The notes below the pieces were generated by a model, which saw only the letters and a list, made by a program, of their open reading frames with translations, ran no database searches and had not been told where the DNA came from. Shown here one piece after another: positions 23,622-32,134 of a DNA stretch of 64,000 nt. The position numbers and the translations under genes were made by a program. The stretch spans positions 1 to 64,000 of the forward strand of contig NZ_JPXI01000022.1 in the NCBI RefSeq assembly GCF_000740675.1, in the 5' to 3' direction. Every line of letters starts with the position of its first letter. Positions within the stretch are counted from its first letter, which is position 1. The DNA is from Massilia sp. BSC265. GTDB taxonomy: Bacteria; Pseudomonadota; Gammaproteobacteria; Burkholderiales; Burkholderiaceae_D.

Positions 23622-24110
23622 TCACTCTCCGGCCTGCTGCCCCTGCCGGCCATCTTCCGGCAGTTCCACCTGGGCCACCGGCGTCGCCTGCGCCGCGATG
23701 AAGCCGGCCAGCGCGGCCGACACATCGTCGAGCACGCGCTTGCCCCACGCCTTTTCCATGAGCCGGTACTGACGCTCGATCAGCGGCGCGATCTCGTCGA
23801 ACAGCGAATCGCCCTGCGGCGTCAGGCGCACCATCACCCGGCGCGCGTCGGCCGCCACGCGCCGGCGCCGCACCAGTCCCATCTCTTCCATGCGCGCCAG
23901 CACGCCCGCCATGCTCGGGCTCAGGATCCGGCACAGCTCGCACAGCTCGCGCGGCTCGAGCTGTCCGTGCTCGTCCAGCGCGCGCAGGATGCGCCACTGC
24001 TGCTCGGTCACGCCAAAGTGGTTCAGCACCGGGCGGAAGTGCGACATCAGCACGTCGCGCGCTATTAACAGCTGCTGCGGCAGGTCGCGGTTGGTGATAC
24101 GGCGGGACAC
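23622..24110 (-). CDS. MarR-family transcriptional regulator (HpaR-like)
   Basis: A 162-residue winged-helix regulator. The sequence follows the HpaR/HpcR pattern: SRRITNRDLPQQLLIARDVL, MSHFRPVLNHFGVTEQQWRIL, then LEPRELCELCRILSPSMAGVLARME and the wing VRRRRVAADARRVMVRL. Members repress aromatic-degradation or efflux genes and are released by phenolic ligands. No aromatic catabolic genes lie nearby; instead the gene is divergent from a bestrophin-like channel, with two repeated operator-like boxes between them. Autoregulation is likely. The HpaR ligand cannot be assumed here. Confidence 0.88.
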   Translation of the reverse strand: MSRRITNRDLPQQLLIARDVLMSHFRPVLNHFGVTEQQWRILRALDEHGQLEPRELCELCRILSPSMAGVLARMEEMGLVRRRRVAADARRVMVRLTPQGDSLFDEIAPLIERQYRLMEKAWGKRVLDDVSAALAGFIAAQATPVAQVELPEDGRQGQQAGE

Positions 24111-24148
24111 TTTTACTCCATTCTGCAGGATGGCAAGCTTGACTGGCT

Positions 24149-24181
24149 AACATATTAGTGATTAACTTGCGAACATATTAG
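24149..24181. promoter_or_regulatory. Two operator-like boxes in the marR-bestrophin divergent region
   Basis: The 10-mer AACATATTAG occurs at 24149-24158 and again at 24172-24181, centres 23 bases apart (about two helical turns). The first copy extends to the partial palindrome CTAA-N4-TTAG. The two copies sit in the AT-rich space between the MarR start and the channel gene, as expected for MarR dimer sites controlling both. Confidence 0.6.
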
Positions 24182-24225
24182 CGAATATCGGCGTGGGCCG
24201 ATATCATTTTCAAGCGGCAGAGATC

Positions 24226-25167
24226 GTGATTATCCGAGACAGGCCTTCCGGCCTCAGGCTGTTCCTGGTGCTGCGCGGTTCGGTCCTGCCGCGCATCCTG
24301 CCCACGCTCCTCGTCAACGTGGCGATCGCCATCATGGTCACCTGGACGCACGGCGTGCTCGGCGGCCTGAAGATCACGGTCACCCCCATCCCGTTTACCC
24401 TGATCGGCCTGCCGCTCGCGATCTTCCTCGGTTTCCGCAACAATTCGGCCTACGACCGCTTCTGGGAAGGGCGCAAGCTGTGGGGCGAGCTGGTGCTGCG
24501 CAGCCGCAGCCTGGCGCGCCAGTGCACGGGCTTGATAGGAGGCGACGGGCCGGCGCTGGCGCGCAACGGCATGAACGACCTGCGGGTACGCATGGTCCTG
24601 CGCGGCATCGCCTTCTGCAGCGCCTTGCGCGACCAGCTGCGCCACCGTCCGCCAGACCCGGGCCTGGCCCGTTTCCTGGCGCCGCAGGAATTCGAGCGCA
24701 TGGAAGGGGTGCGCAACAAGCCGGACTACCTGATGCGCAGAATGGGCCAGGACCTCGGCCAGTGCGTGAAGGAGGGCCGCATCGACGCCTGCCTGGCCGC
24801 CAACATCGATGCCACCCTGACCGCGATGACTGCCGCCGCGGCCGCGTGCGAGCGCATCAAGAACACGCCCATCCCTTTTTCCTATTCGGTGCTGCTGCAC
24901 CGCACCGCCTACCTGTACTGCTTCCTACTGCCCTTCGGCCTGGTCGACACCATCGGTTTCATGACGCCGGTCGTGGTGGCGATCGTGGCCTATACCTTCT
25001 TCGGCCTCGATGCCCTCGGCGACGAGCTCGAGGAACCGTTCGGCATGGAGCCCAACGACCTGCCGCTCGACGCCATCTGCCGCACGATCGAGATCGACCT
25101 GCGCACTGCGCTGGAAGACGAGGACCTGCCGCCGGCGCTGGAGCCGGTCGATTTCTGCCTGATGTAA
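24226..25167 (+). CDS. Bestrophin-family (UPF0187/YneE-like) ion channel
   Basis: Bacterial bestrophin homologues form pentameric inner-membrane ion channels. The 313-residue product starts at GTG 24226 (MIIRDRPSGLRLFLVLRGSVLPRI), matching the usual N-terminus; an alternative GTG at 24193 adds 11 residues. Hydrophobic helices lie at about 25-45, 55-75 and 235-275. The family pattern LGFRNNSAYDRFWEGRKLWGEL follows helix two, and the later PFGLVDTIGFMTPVVVAIVAYTFFGLDALGDELEEPFG contains the typical acidic pair. The physiological ion and role are not known; regulation by the divergent MarR protein is probable. Confidence 0.9.
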   Translation: MIIRDRPSGLRLFLVLRGSVLPRILPTLLVNVAIAIMVTWTHGVLGGLKITVTPIPFTLIGLPLAIFLGFRNNSAYDRFWEGRKLWGELVLRSRSLARQCTGLIGGDGPALARNGMNDLRVRMVLRGIAFCSALRDQLRHRPPDPGLARFLAPQEFERMEGVRNKPDYLMRRMGQDLGQCVKEGRIDACLAANIDATLTAMTAAAAACERIKNTPIPFSYSVLLHRTAYLYCFLLPFGLVDTIGFMTPVVVAIVAYTFFGLDALGDELEEPFGMEPNDLPLDAICRTIEIDLRTALEDEDLPPALEPVDFCLM

Positions 25168-25228
25168 TTGCCGAAGTCGGCCTGGCCGAGCCGTACAGGG
25201 CGATGCCGACGCTTGAATTGCCGCGAAC

Positions 25229-25336
25229 CGTAGGGTGGTCGGCTCCGCCGACCGCGCGTTCAACGCTCGCATGAACAGACATAACGGCTGCGCATGCACC
25301 GGTTGAACGCGCGCACGGCGAAGCCGTGCACCCGAC
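25229..25336. repeat. Dispersed palindromic repeat (GTAGGGTG family)
   Basis: Two hairpin arms face each other. Arm one starts GTAGGGTGGTCGGC, forms GGTCGGC-N-GCCGACC and ends GCGCGTTCAACG. Arm two read on the other strand is GGGTGCACGGCTTCGCCGTGC followed by GCGCGTTCAACC. Related arms occur at 59606-59720 and from 63936. It sits between two convergent genes. Confidence 0.65.
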
Positions 25337-26992
25337 TTATTTGGCTGCGGTACGAGCTTTACCGAACGGATCCCCCGCCTTCCACTGCGGCGCCTTCGGC
25401 GAATCCGCCACCATGCGTCCCAGGTTCAGCGTGAACTGCGCCTGCTGCACCATGCCCGACAGGTCCCAGCTCGGATCGTATTCATCGTTCGCCTGGTGGT
25501 AGCGTGCGCCGTAGGCCTTGCGCTTGGCGTTGTTCGCTTCGACATCCTTCACCCAGCTGCTGCCCGCACCCACCGAGAACGCCGGCACGCCGGCCTTGGC
25601 GAAGCTGAAGTGGTCGCTGCGGAAGTAGCCGCCGCCCAGGTCAGGCTTGCTTGGTGCGATCGTCAAGCCCATCCTCGAGGCGGTGGCGGCCGCCATTGCG
25701 CCCAGGTCGGTGCGCTCGCTGCCGGGGGTGCTGACATCCTTGACCAGTCCCACGAAGTTCAGGCTGTCCAGGTTCAGGTTGGCGACGGTCTTCTCGATCG
25801 GCCACAAGGGCGCCGCGGCATAGGCCGCGCTGCCCAGCAGGCCCTGTTCTTCCGCGGCGACCCACAAGAACATCTGGCTGCGCTTGGCCGGGTTGCGCAC
25901 GGCTTCCTGCGCCATCGCCAGCAGGGCGGCGGTGCCGGAGGCATTGTCGACGGCGCCGTTGAAGATGGTGTCGCCCTCGGTACCCTGCTTGCCCATGTGG
26001 TCCCAGTGCGCGCTGTAGACCACCAGCTCGTCCTTCAGCTTCGGATCGGTGCCCGGCACGATGCCGGCCACGTTGAACTCGTTCAGCGTACGCACTTCGG
26101 CGCGCGCCTCGCCCTTCACACGGGCGTTCAGGACGACCGGCTTGAAGTTCTTGTCTTCCGCGGCGGCGCGCAGCTTGTCGAGGTCCTGGCCGGCGGCAGC
26201 GAACAGCTTGCGCGCGGTGGCGTCGGTCATCCAGCCCTGCAGGCCGGTGCCCAGCTTGCCCTCGGCCAGCTGGAAGCGCTCGGCATTGGCCCAGCTGTTC
26301 TGCACCACGCTCCAGCCGTACGAGGCCGAGGCGTCGGTGTGGATCAGCAGGACGCCGGCCGCGCCCTGGCGCGCCGCTTCTTCCAGTTTATAGGTCCAGC
26401 GGCCGTAATAGGTCAGGCCTTCGCCGTTGAAGCGCTTCGGTTCAAGGGCGGTCGGCTTCGGATCGTTCACCATCATCACCAGCACCTTGCCCTTGAAGTC
26501 CTGGCCCTTGAAGTCGTCCCAGCCTTCTTCCGGCGCGTTGATGCCGTAGCCCACGAAGACCATCTCGGCGTCGAGCGTGTGGTCGGCTTTCGCATCGCCC
26601 GGACCCCAGACCCAGTCGGCGCCGAACTCCGCAGGCAGCGGCTGGCCGCCGGCGATCAGGCCGATATTGCTCTTCGAGGGCAGCGAACGCACGCCGGCGA
26701 TCTTCACCGGCTGGCGGTAGCTGCCCTTGTTCGCAGGCTGCAGGCCGATCGCGGCGCTCTGGGTTTCGAGATAGGTGACGGTCAGTTCGCCGCCGCGCTG
26801 GCCGGTGCCTCGCCCTTCGAGGGCGTCGGACGACAGGAAGGCGAGGTGGGCGCGCAGGGGCGCTTCCTTGACGGTGGCGGCTTGCGCCGACTTGGACATT
26901 GACACTTTCTGCGGGGCCGCGTGTGCCGGGTAGGCCAGCGCCAGGCCGCTTGCGAGGGCGGTGAGGACAACGGAGGAGACGATCTTGTGCAT
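25337..26992 (-). CDS. M28-family zinc aminopeptidase with PA domain, secreted
   Basis: A secreted di-zinc exopeptidase of 551 residues with signal peptide to about residue 26 (AYPAHAAP). A PA domain (about 150-280) is inserted before the M28 catalytic domain. Metal and catalytic residues are present: H329 and D331 in SAHWDH, D in GAVDNASGT, the Glu pair in AAEEQG, D in NLDS and H in SDHFSF. It probably removes N-terminal amino acids from peptides in the periplasm or outside. CAGGAAA precedes ATG 26992; the upstream in-frame codons lack support. It lies 73 bases after the second M28-like gene on the same strand and may share its transcript. Confidence 0.94.
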   Translation of the reverse strand: MHKIVSSVVLTALASGLALAYPAHAAPQKVSMSKSAQAATVKEAPLRAHLAFLSSDALEGRGTGQRGGELTVTYLETQSAAIGLQPANKGSYRQPVKIAGVRSLPSKSNIGLIAGGQPLPAEFGADWVWGPGDAKADHTLDAEMVFVGYGINAPEEGWDDFKGQDFKGKVLVMMVNDPKPTALEPKRFNGEGLTYYGRWTYKLEEAARQGAAGVLLIHTDASASYGWSVVQNSWANAERFQLAEGKLGTGLQGWMTDATARKLFAAAGQDLDKLRAAAEDKNFKPVVLNARVKGEARAEVRTLNEFNVAGIVPGTDPKLKDELVVYSAHWDHMGKQGTEGDTIFNGAVDNASGTAALLAMAQEAVRNPAKRSQMFLWVAAEEQGLLGSAAYAAAPLWPIEKTVANLNLDSLNFVGLVKDVSTPGSERTDLGAMAAATASRMGLTIAPSKPDLGGGYFRSDHFSFAKAGVPAFSVGAGSSWVKDVEANNAKRKAYGARYHQANDEYDPSWDLSGMVQQAQFTLNLGRMVADSPKAPQWKAGDPFGKARTAAK

Positions 26993-27065
26993 GGTTTCCT
27001 GCTGCTTGGGTTGAATGGATGGTGCACGGCGTGCCCGCGTGCACCAGCCATTGTATGCCAACAGC

Positions 27066-29414
27066 TCAGTAAAACCGCAGCACGTCCGCGGAGACCGTCA
27101 TGCCCGTTCCCGGCATGCGCGGCGGCGCGCCGGGCGGCAGCAGGTGTTCCGGAAGTCCCGGGATGCGCTCCTCGACGATCACCGCCAGCGGGTCGTCGTT
27201 CGGTGCGTCGATGGTGAAGCGCAGTAGCTGGTCTTCCATCCCGTACAGCGACAGCGACAACGGGGTTTCCTGCGCGATCAGGACGCGACCGTTCAGGCTG
27301 GCGCGGCGCGGTTTGGTGCCGGTCACATGCATCTGGATGTGCGGCGCGCGGTTCTTCGAGCGCAGCGTGAATTCCACCTGGCGCAAGGGCGGATTGGGCG
27401 TGGGCGCGGCCAGCCGCGGGTTGCGCAGCATGGTCGCTTCCGGAAAGGCGATGCGGTCCTCGCGCGGCGCGATCGCGAACCACTGGCGCGGGCTGTGCCA
27501 GCCGAACACGTCGACGTAGATACTCGGCTTGTCCAGGTTCGGGAACAGCTGCTTCGACCAGGCGTCGAGCGGGCGCTGTTGCCCATCCTGCGGCAGCAGC
27601 CAGTAAGCGCGCCAACTGTTCATGTCCTTGAAGTAGACCAGGCGGTTCGGCTCGACGATCGGCCGCTCCTGCAGCGCAGGACCAGAGGCCTGGCCCGGCA
27701 GCGCCATGCAGGCTGCGAAGGCTGCGGCTACTCCCGCGCCGACCACGCGTCCCAGCGGCAGCAGCAGGAACAGGCTGGCAAAGCACAGCAGAATGGCGGT
27801 GATCAGCACCGCCACCACGTACAGTCCCTGCGGGCCGAGCTCCGTCCAGGCGTCGCGCAGCGCCGGCAGGATGAGCAGCGTCGCAGGAAGCAGGCCGGCG
27901 GCCAGGATCAGGACGCGCAGCGGAAGTGGAAGCAGAATCGGCCGCGGCGCCTGCAGCGCCGTGAAGGCGGCCAGCGCCGCGGCCAGCGGCCATGCCAGCA
28001 GCCAGGCGGTCTCCGGCGCCCACAAGAGACCCAGCAGCAGCGCCAGCGTCAGCCAGGCCATCGTTCCCAGGAACACGGATGTCGCGCCGGTCAGCCTGCG
28101 CAGCAGGTAGAGCGCGCCGACGAACAGGCAGGCGCCAGAAACCAGGAACACGATGGCCGGCCCGGTCTCCTGCGCCTGCGCCAGCGCGGCCAGTTCGTGA
28201 CGTCGCTCCCACAGCAGCATGCGCATCGCCAGCAGGATCAGCGCCACGCCGAAGAAGCCCTGCACCAGCGGCGCGACCGTGGTGTCGGTCCCGCCCAGGG
28301 CCTGGCGGTAGCCGTGCGCCAGCATCAGGCAGGACAGCGCCGCCAGGCTCCAGCACAGGATCGCGGAATGCTGGAAGCTGCCGGCCAGCGGCAAGGTGAA
28401 CCAGGCGTGCGGGCCGGAGGTGCCGCGTGCGAGCGTCTGCCCGCCGAAGTGGCGCGCCAGGCGCAGCATGCTGTCGCCCAGATTGGCCAGCATGGCCGGG
28501 TCGAGGCGCTCCACGGTATCGAGCGCGCGTCGGCCGTCGAAGGGCCGGCCGGTGTTCACGAACAGCAGGGCGGGGGCATCGATGGCGGCCAGCGGACCGA
28601 TGCGCGGCGTGTCCGGACGCAGCTTGTAGAGGCGCGCCATCAGCGACGAGCCCCCCATGCCGGGCACCGCCTGCGTCCAGCCGCCCAGCGCGCCGCTGCC
28701 CGCGCCGGTGGCTGCATAGAGTTGCAGCGGCCCGGCGCTGCCGAAGGCGTCGAACTTGAGCGTCAGGCCGATGCTGCGCGCCAGCGGATGCTGCTCGGCG
28801 AAGCCCTTGGCGCCGAGCCCGCCGACCTCTTCGCCATCGAGGAACAGCATGACGATGTCGTTCTTGTGCGCCTCGGGATGCGCCGGGCCGAGGTGTAGCG
28901 CCCGCGCGGTCTCGATCATGGCCGCCACCTGGGCCGCGCCGCGCGCCGCGCCAAGGGTGGCGTTGCCGCTGTCGTAGTGCGCCGCCAGCAGCAGCGCGGG
29001 GCGGCGCGCCCGGTCCGGCGCGCTGCCGGGCAGGCGCACCACGATGTTATGCACGACGCCGAGCGTCACATCGGTGCCGCCCCAGAAGCGGACGGTCGAC
29101 TTCTGCACCATGGTGGTTTCTACCCGCGGCCGCAGGCCCATGGCGCGCAGCTGTTCGAGGATGTAGTCGCGCGCCCGGGCATTGGCGGCGGTGGCGATCG
29201 GGCGCGGCTGCGCGGCCAGCACGGAGACGTGGCCCATCATCCGGTCGAGCGCGGGCGGTGCAGAAGCCGCATGGGCGGGCGGGGCGGTGCTGCGGGTCGC
29301 GCTCCAGGCCAGGATGGCCAGTACGGCAGCGGCAAGCAGGCCGGCCGCCAGCACGGCCAGCGTTCTCCCGGCAGGGGCGCGCGATGGCGCCGTCGGTATT
29401 CCAGTGGTCGGCAT
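27066..29414 (-). CDS. Membrane M28-like protein, probable pseudopeptidase
   Basis: A 782-residue protein with an N-terminal anchor (about 17-38), an M28-like domain (about 55-385), roughly nine transmembrane segments (about 395-640) and a C-terminal beta-rich domain, an architecture like eukaryotic ER metallopeptidase ERMP1. Some metal-binding residues remain (H146 and D148 in AAHYDSG, E195 and E196 in DGEEVGG, D222). The segment that normally supplies the bridging Asp (GPGASDDGSG type) reads GAARGAAQV, and the final His motif (SDH) is replaced by SSLM, so catalysis is doubtful. ATG 29414 has AAGGAG upstream. Function unknown; it may bind peptides or have a membrane role. Confidence 0.82.
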   Translation of the reverse strand: MPTTGIPTAPSRAPAGRTLAVLAAGLLAAAVLAILAWSATRSTAPPAHAASAPPALDRMMGHVSVLAAQPRPIATAANARARDYILEQLRAMGLRPRVETTMVQKSTVRFWGGTDVTLGVVHNIVVRLPGSAPDRARRPALLLAAHYDSGNATLGAARGAAQVAAMIETARALHLGPAHPEAHKNDIVMLFLDGEEVGGLGAKGFAEQHPLARSIGLTLKFDAFGSAGPLQLYAATGAGSGALGGWTQAVPGMGGSSLMARLYKLRPDTPRIGPLAAIDAPALLFVNTGRPFDGRRALDTVERLDPAMLANLGDSMLRLARHFGGQTLARGTSGPHAWFTLPLAGSFQHSAILCWSLAALSCLMLAHGYRQALGGTDTTVAPLVQGFFGVALILLAMRMLLWERRHELAALAQAQETGPAIVFLVSGACLFVGALYLLRRLTGATSVFLGTMAWLTLALLLGLLWAPETAWLLAWPLAAALAAFTALQAPRPILLPLPLRVLILAAGLLPATLLILPALRDAWTELGPQGLYVVAVLITAILLCFASLFLLLPLGRVVGAGVAAAFAACMALPGQASGPALQERPIVEPNRLVYFKDMNSWRAYWLLPQDGQQRPLDAWSKQLFPNLDKPSIYVDVFGWHSPRQWFAIAPREDRIAFPEATMLRNPRLAAPTPNPPLRQVEFTLRSKNRAPHIQMHVTGTKPRRASLNGRVLIAQETPLSLSLYGMEDQLLRFTIDAPNDDPLAVIVEERIPGLPEHLLPPGAPPRMPGTGMTVSADVLRFY

Positions 29415-29490
29415 GGTGCTTCTTTCTCCTTTATTCGTGTTGTTGTCGGTGCTGCTGCGTCGCCGGTGGCGGTCTCCTGGCCGCAGGGCG

Positions 29491-29518
29491 AAAAAAAAGC
29501 CCGCGATGGGAAGCGGGC
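29491..29518 (-). terminator. Intrinsic terminator after the TonB-like gene
   Basis: On the minus strand GCCCGC, an 8-base loop and GCGGGC are followed by eight T residues. It lies 21 bases past the stop of the TonB-like gene and separates it from the M28-like gene, which therefore needs its own promoter or read-through. Confidence 0.88.
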
Positions 29519-29538
29519 GAAAAAGGGAAACGGAAAGG

Positions 29539-30204
29539 CTATTCGAGCGTCCAGACGTAGGCAATCTGCCCCCATCCGGCCTGGGCCACGCCGTTGAGCA
29601 TGGCCGGCTTGAACTGGCACAGGCTCAGGGCATTCAGCGCGGCGCGGTCCAGTTCGCGGTGGCCGCTGGTCTTCTGGACCCGCGCATCCTGCACCCGGCC
29701 GTCGGCGCCGACCAGCAGGGCCAGGGTCACGGTGCCGGTGTCGCCGTTGCGCGCCGCGTTCATTGGATAGTCCGGCTTGGCGCAGCCGTCGGCATTGGCC
29801 AGTACGGCGCTGCCCATCTGGCCTGGAGTGCCGTGGGCGCTCGCCTGCCGGGCCGGCGGCGCGTCAATGGCGGCGGGCTGCGCGGGCTCGACGGCCGGTT
29901 CGGCGTCACGGGCGGCCTGTATCGCTTCCTCGACCGGGGGCAGCGACACCTCGACTTCCGGCGTCGGCACCACGACCGGCGGCTTGGCGACCCTCACCTG
30001 CGGCTGTGGCGGCACCGATGGCGGAGGAGGAGGCGTATCGGGCTGGATCCAGACCGTGGCGTCCTCGATCAGCTTTGGCAGGGTGATGGCCTTGGAATTC
30101 ATCACATTGATCAGGCCCATGCCTACAAGCACGTGCAGGCCGGCGACGACTGCGAACTTGCCGGCCTTGCCGCCGGTTCCGTCGTTGAGTTGCGTGAAGT
30201 GCAT
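29539..30204 (-). CDS. TonB-family energy transduction protein
   Basis: A 221-residue protein of TonB architecture: one N-terminal membrane segment (about 18-36), a proline-rich periplasmic spacer (PDTPPPPPSVPPQPQV onward), and a C-terminal TonB domain (about 143-221, with DYPMNAARNGDTGTVTLALLVGADGRV and ALNALSLCQFKPA). It links the proton motive force to outer-membrane receptors, but no exbB, exbD or receptor gene is adjacent. AAGGAG precedes the ATG, and a perfect hairpin lies just upstream. A single-gene unit is bounded by its own promoter and terminator. Confidence 0.9.
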   Translation of the reverse strand: MHFTQLNDGTGGKAGKFAVVAGLHVLVGMGLINVMNSKAITLPKLIEDATVWIQPDTPPPPPSVPPQPQVRVAKPPVVVPTPEVEVSLPPVEEAIQAARDAEPAVEPAQPAAIDAPPARQASAHGTPGQMGSAVLANADGCAKPDYPMNAARNGDTGTVTLALLVGADGRVQDARVQKTSGHRELDRAALNALSLCQFKPAMLNGVAQAGWGQIAYVWTLE

Positions 30205-30227
30205 GGCGATCTCCTTTTCTTGTTGGA

Positions 30228-30248
30228 TTCTACGACGTCATCGTAGAA
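30228..30248 (-). promoter_or_regulatory. Perfect inverted repeat in the TonB-like gene leader
   Basis: TTCTACGA and TCGTAGAA (8 bp each) flank CGTCA, about 10 bases upstream of the ribosome binding site. It may be a repressor operator overlapping the transcript start, or an RNA hairpin that controls translation. Confidence 0.5.
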
Positions 30249-30292
30249 CTTTTTACGTAAGGAAAGATGTGAAACTGACAGCTGATGGAATC

Positions 30293-30322
30293 AATATATG
30301 CTAGGGCTTGGTAGTCTGTAAA
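30293..30322 (-). promoter_or_regulatory. Candidate sigma-70 promoter of the TonB-like gene
   Basis: On the minus strand TTTACA (plus 30317-30322) and TATATT (plus 30293-30298) are spaced by 18 bases, about 90 bases before the ATG. The remaining gap up to 30539 (335 bases in all from 30205) holds AT-rich sequence and TATAAC at about 30427 on the plus strand, a possible -10 for the response-regulator operon, with no good -35 box. Confidence 0.5.
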
Positions 30323-30539
30323 GCGCTTTCTTGGTAATTTTTCTTCCGGTCGAACGCCGTCAGACCGAAAGAACGGGGAACGGTTGGGGTCTCGCGTCCC
30401 GGCCCGTTGTATGAAATAATCCTCTTATAACCCGCATGCTTACTAATCCTTGGCACACAGCCCTGCCACAGATTGGTAAGCGAATGGCAGCGTCATATTG
30501 CGTGTGCCGAAAGGCGGGTGATCTACAGGAGTGAAAGTG

Positions 30540-31190
30540 GTGTCCGAACAGAAAAAACCGATCCGCGTCATGCTTGCGGACGATCACCCGATCGTCATGA
30601 CCGGGTTCGCCATGTCGCTCGAAGCGGCCGGCATGCAAGTGGTGGGGCAGGCTAAGACCCCGAGCGAGGCGGTGGCGCTGTATGCGTCGCAGCAGCCCGA
30701 CGTCGTCATCCTCGACATGCGCTTCGGGACCGAGCTCACCGGCCTGGATGCTGCGCAGAGCATCCTGAAGGACGACCCGCGCGCCAAGATCATCTTCCTG
30801 AGCCAGTTTGACCAGGACAGCCTGATCAAGGAAACCTACCGCATGGGCGCGCACGCCTTCGTCACCAAGGATTGCGACCCGTCCGACCTGGTGACCGCGG
30901 TGCGCCATGCGCATGACGGCAAGCTGTACTTCCTGCCGCAAATCGCCTCGCGCCTGGCCAGCATGGCGGTGCGCGGCGACGTGACGCCGCAGTCGCAGTT
31001 GGACGAGCGCGGGCTGGAGATCTTCAAGCTGATGGCCGAAGGCCTGACCAACGCCGAGATCGCCGAGAAGCTCGACCTGTCGACCAAGACCATCAGCAAC
31101 ATCAGCCAGTCGATCAAGGAAAAGCTGGGCGTGCACCGCCAGGCCAACATCACCCTGCTGGCCGTGAAGCACGGCCTGATCGAACCCTGA
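30540..31190 (+). CDS. NarL/FixJ-type response regulator
   Basis: A 216-residue two-component regulator. The receiver domain (about 8-128) has the acidic pair in LADDHP (D14, D15), phospho-acceptor D59 in VVILDM and the conserved Lys in FVTKDCDP. A LuxR-type HTH (about 148-210) contains ERGLEIFKLMAEGLTNAEIAEKLDLSTKT. GTG 30540 was chosen because AGGAG ends nine bases upstream; another GTG at 30531 overlaps that site. It begins an operon with a periplasmic binding protein and its probable cognate kinase. Confidence 0.95.
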   Translation: MSEQKKPIRVMLADDHPIVMTGFAMSLEAAGMQVVGQAKTPSEAVALYASQQPDVVILDMRFGTELTGLDAAQSILKDDPRAKIIFLSQFDQDSLIKETYRMGAHAFVTKDCDPSDLVTAVRHAHDGKLYFLPQIASRLASMAVRGDVTPQSQLDERGLEIFKLMAEGLTNAEIAEKLDLSTKTISNISQSIKEKLGVHRQANITLLAVKHGLIEP

Positions 31191-31195
31191 GACCA

Positions 31196-32134
31196 ATGCG
31201 CTTTCCGACGTCCCTGCGCGCGGCCGTGGCTGCGCTTGCGCTCCTTGCCGGCGTGGCCCAGCCCGCCCTGGCGCAGCCTGACCTGGCACGCAAGGACGAG
31301 GAAGTAACCGGTTTCCGCTTCCAGATCCTCACCGGCGACGACAGCGAGGTCACCCGGCGCATCGCCGAAGACCTGTACAAGCGCCTGGTGCCCACCTTCG
31401 CGGGCTTTCGCACCGAACTGGGCCAGCCCCGCCGCATGCTCTACGTGGCGATCGGCCCGGCCGCCCTGCGCGACGCGGTGGCGCGCCGCTGCGACTGCGT
31501 GATCATCTCCGCCTTCACTTCCAGTCAGGTGTGGCGCGCGCTCACCGCCAGGACCCCGGCCGCGCGCGCCGGCCTGATCACCGCCGTGTATGCCGAGCCG
31601 GCGCCGGCCGACCAGCTGCGCCTGGCCGCGCTGCTGTACGGCCGCCCGGTGCGGGTCGGCGCCATCCTCGGCGAAGACACGACCTTCCTGCGCCCGGCGC
31701 TGGAGTCGGAGGTCGACGTGCAGCCCTTCGCCGCCGGCGACGACATCAACCACACGCTCAACCGCATGACGCGCTCCGAGGTGCTGCTGGCCATGCCCGA
31801 CGGCGACGTCTACAACCCGGAAAACGTGCGCAACATCCTGCTCTCGACCTACCGCCGCAAGCAGGGCGTGATCGGCTTCTCGGCCGACATGGTGAAGGTC
31901 GGCGCGCTCGCCACCACCTATTCCGAGATCGAGGACATCAATACCCAGGTGGCCGAGATCGCGGCCGCCTTCGTCGTCACCGGCGACCTGCCGCCGCCGC
32001 AGTTCCCGCGCTACTTCCGCACCGTGGTCAACGAGGGCGTGGCGCGCTCGCTCGACGTGCGCGTGACCGACGGCGCGCGCCGCTTCTCGAACCTGCCGGC
32101 GAAGCTGGCCGCACGACAGGCGGTCAAGCCATGA
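31196..32134 (+). CDS. ABC-type substrate-binding-like periplasmic protein
   Basis: A 312-residue protein with signal peptide to about residue 26 (AQPALAQP). The rest fits an ABC_sub_bind-like type I binding fold (ILTGDDSEVTRRIAEDLYKRL, then VIISAFTSSQVWRAL, and VRVGAILGEDTTFLRPALE) though no ABC transporter genes are near. Placed between a response regulator and a histidine kinase and overlapping the kinase start by four bases, it is most likely a ligand-sensing partner of the kinase, as TorT is for TorS. The ligand cannot be predicted. Confidence 0.8.
   Translation: MRFPTSLRAAVAALALLAGVAQPALAQPDLARKDEEVTGFRFQILTGDDSEVTRRIAEDLYKRLVPTFAGFRTELGQPRRMLYVAIGPAALRDAVARRCDCVIISAFTSSQVWRALTARTPAARAGLITAVYAEPAPADQLRLAALLYGRPVRVGAILGEDTTFLRPALESEVDVQPFAAGDDINHTLNRMTRSEVLLAMPDGDVYNPENVRNILLSTYRRKQGVIGFSADMVKVGALATTYSEIEDINTQVAEIAAAFVVTGDLPPPQFPRYFRTVVNEGVARSLDVRVTDGARRFSNLPAKLAARQAVKP

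Noticed and set aside
23622-24110. Specific assignment as the homoprotocatechuate regulator HpaR
   Set aside because: Sequence pattern is similar but no aromatic degradation genes are adjacent, so only family membership is claimed.
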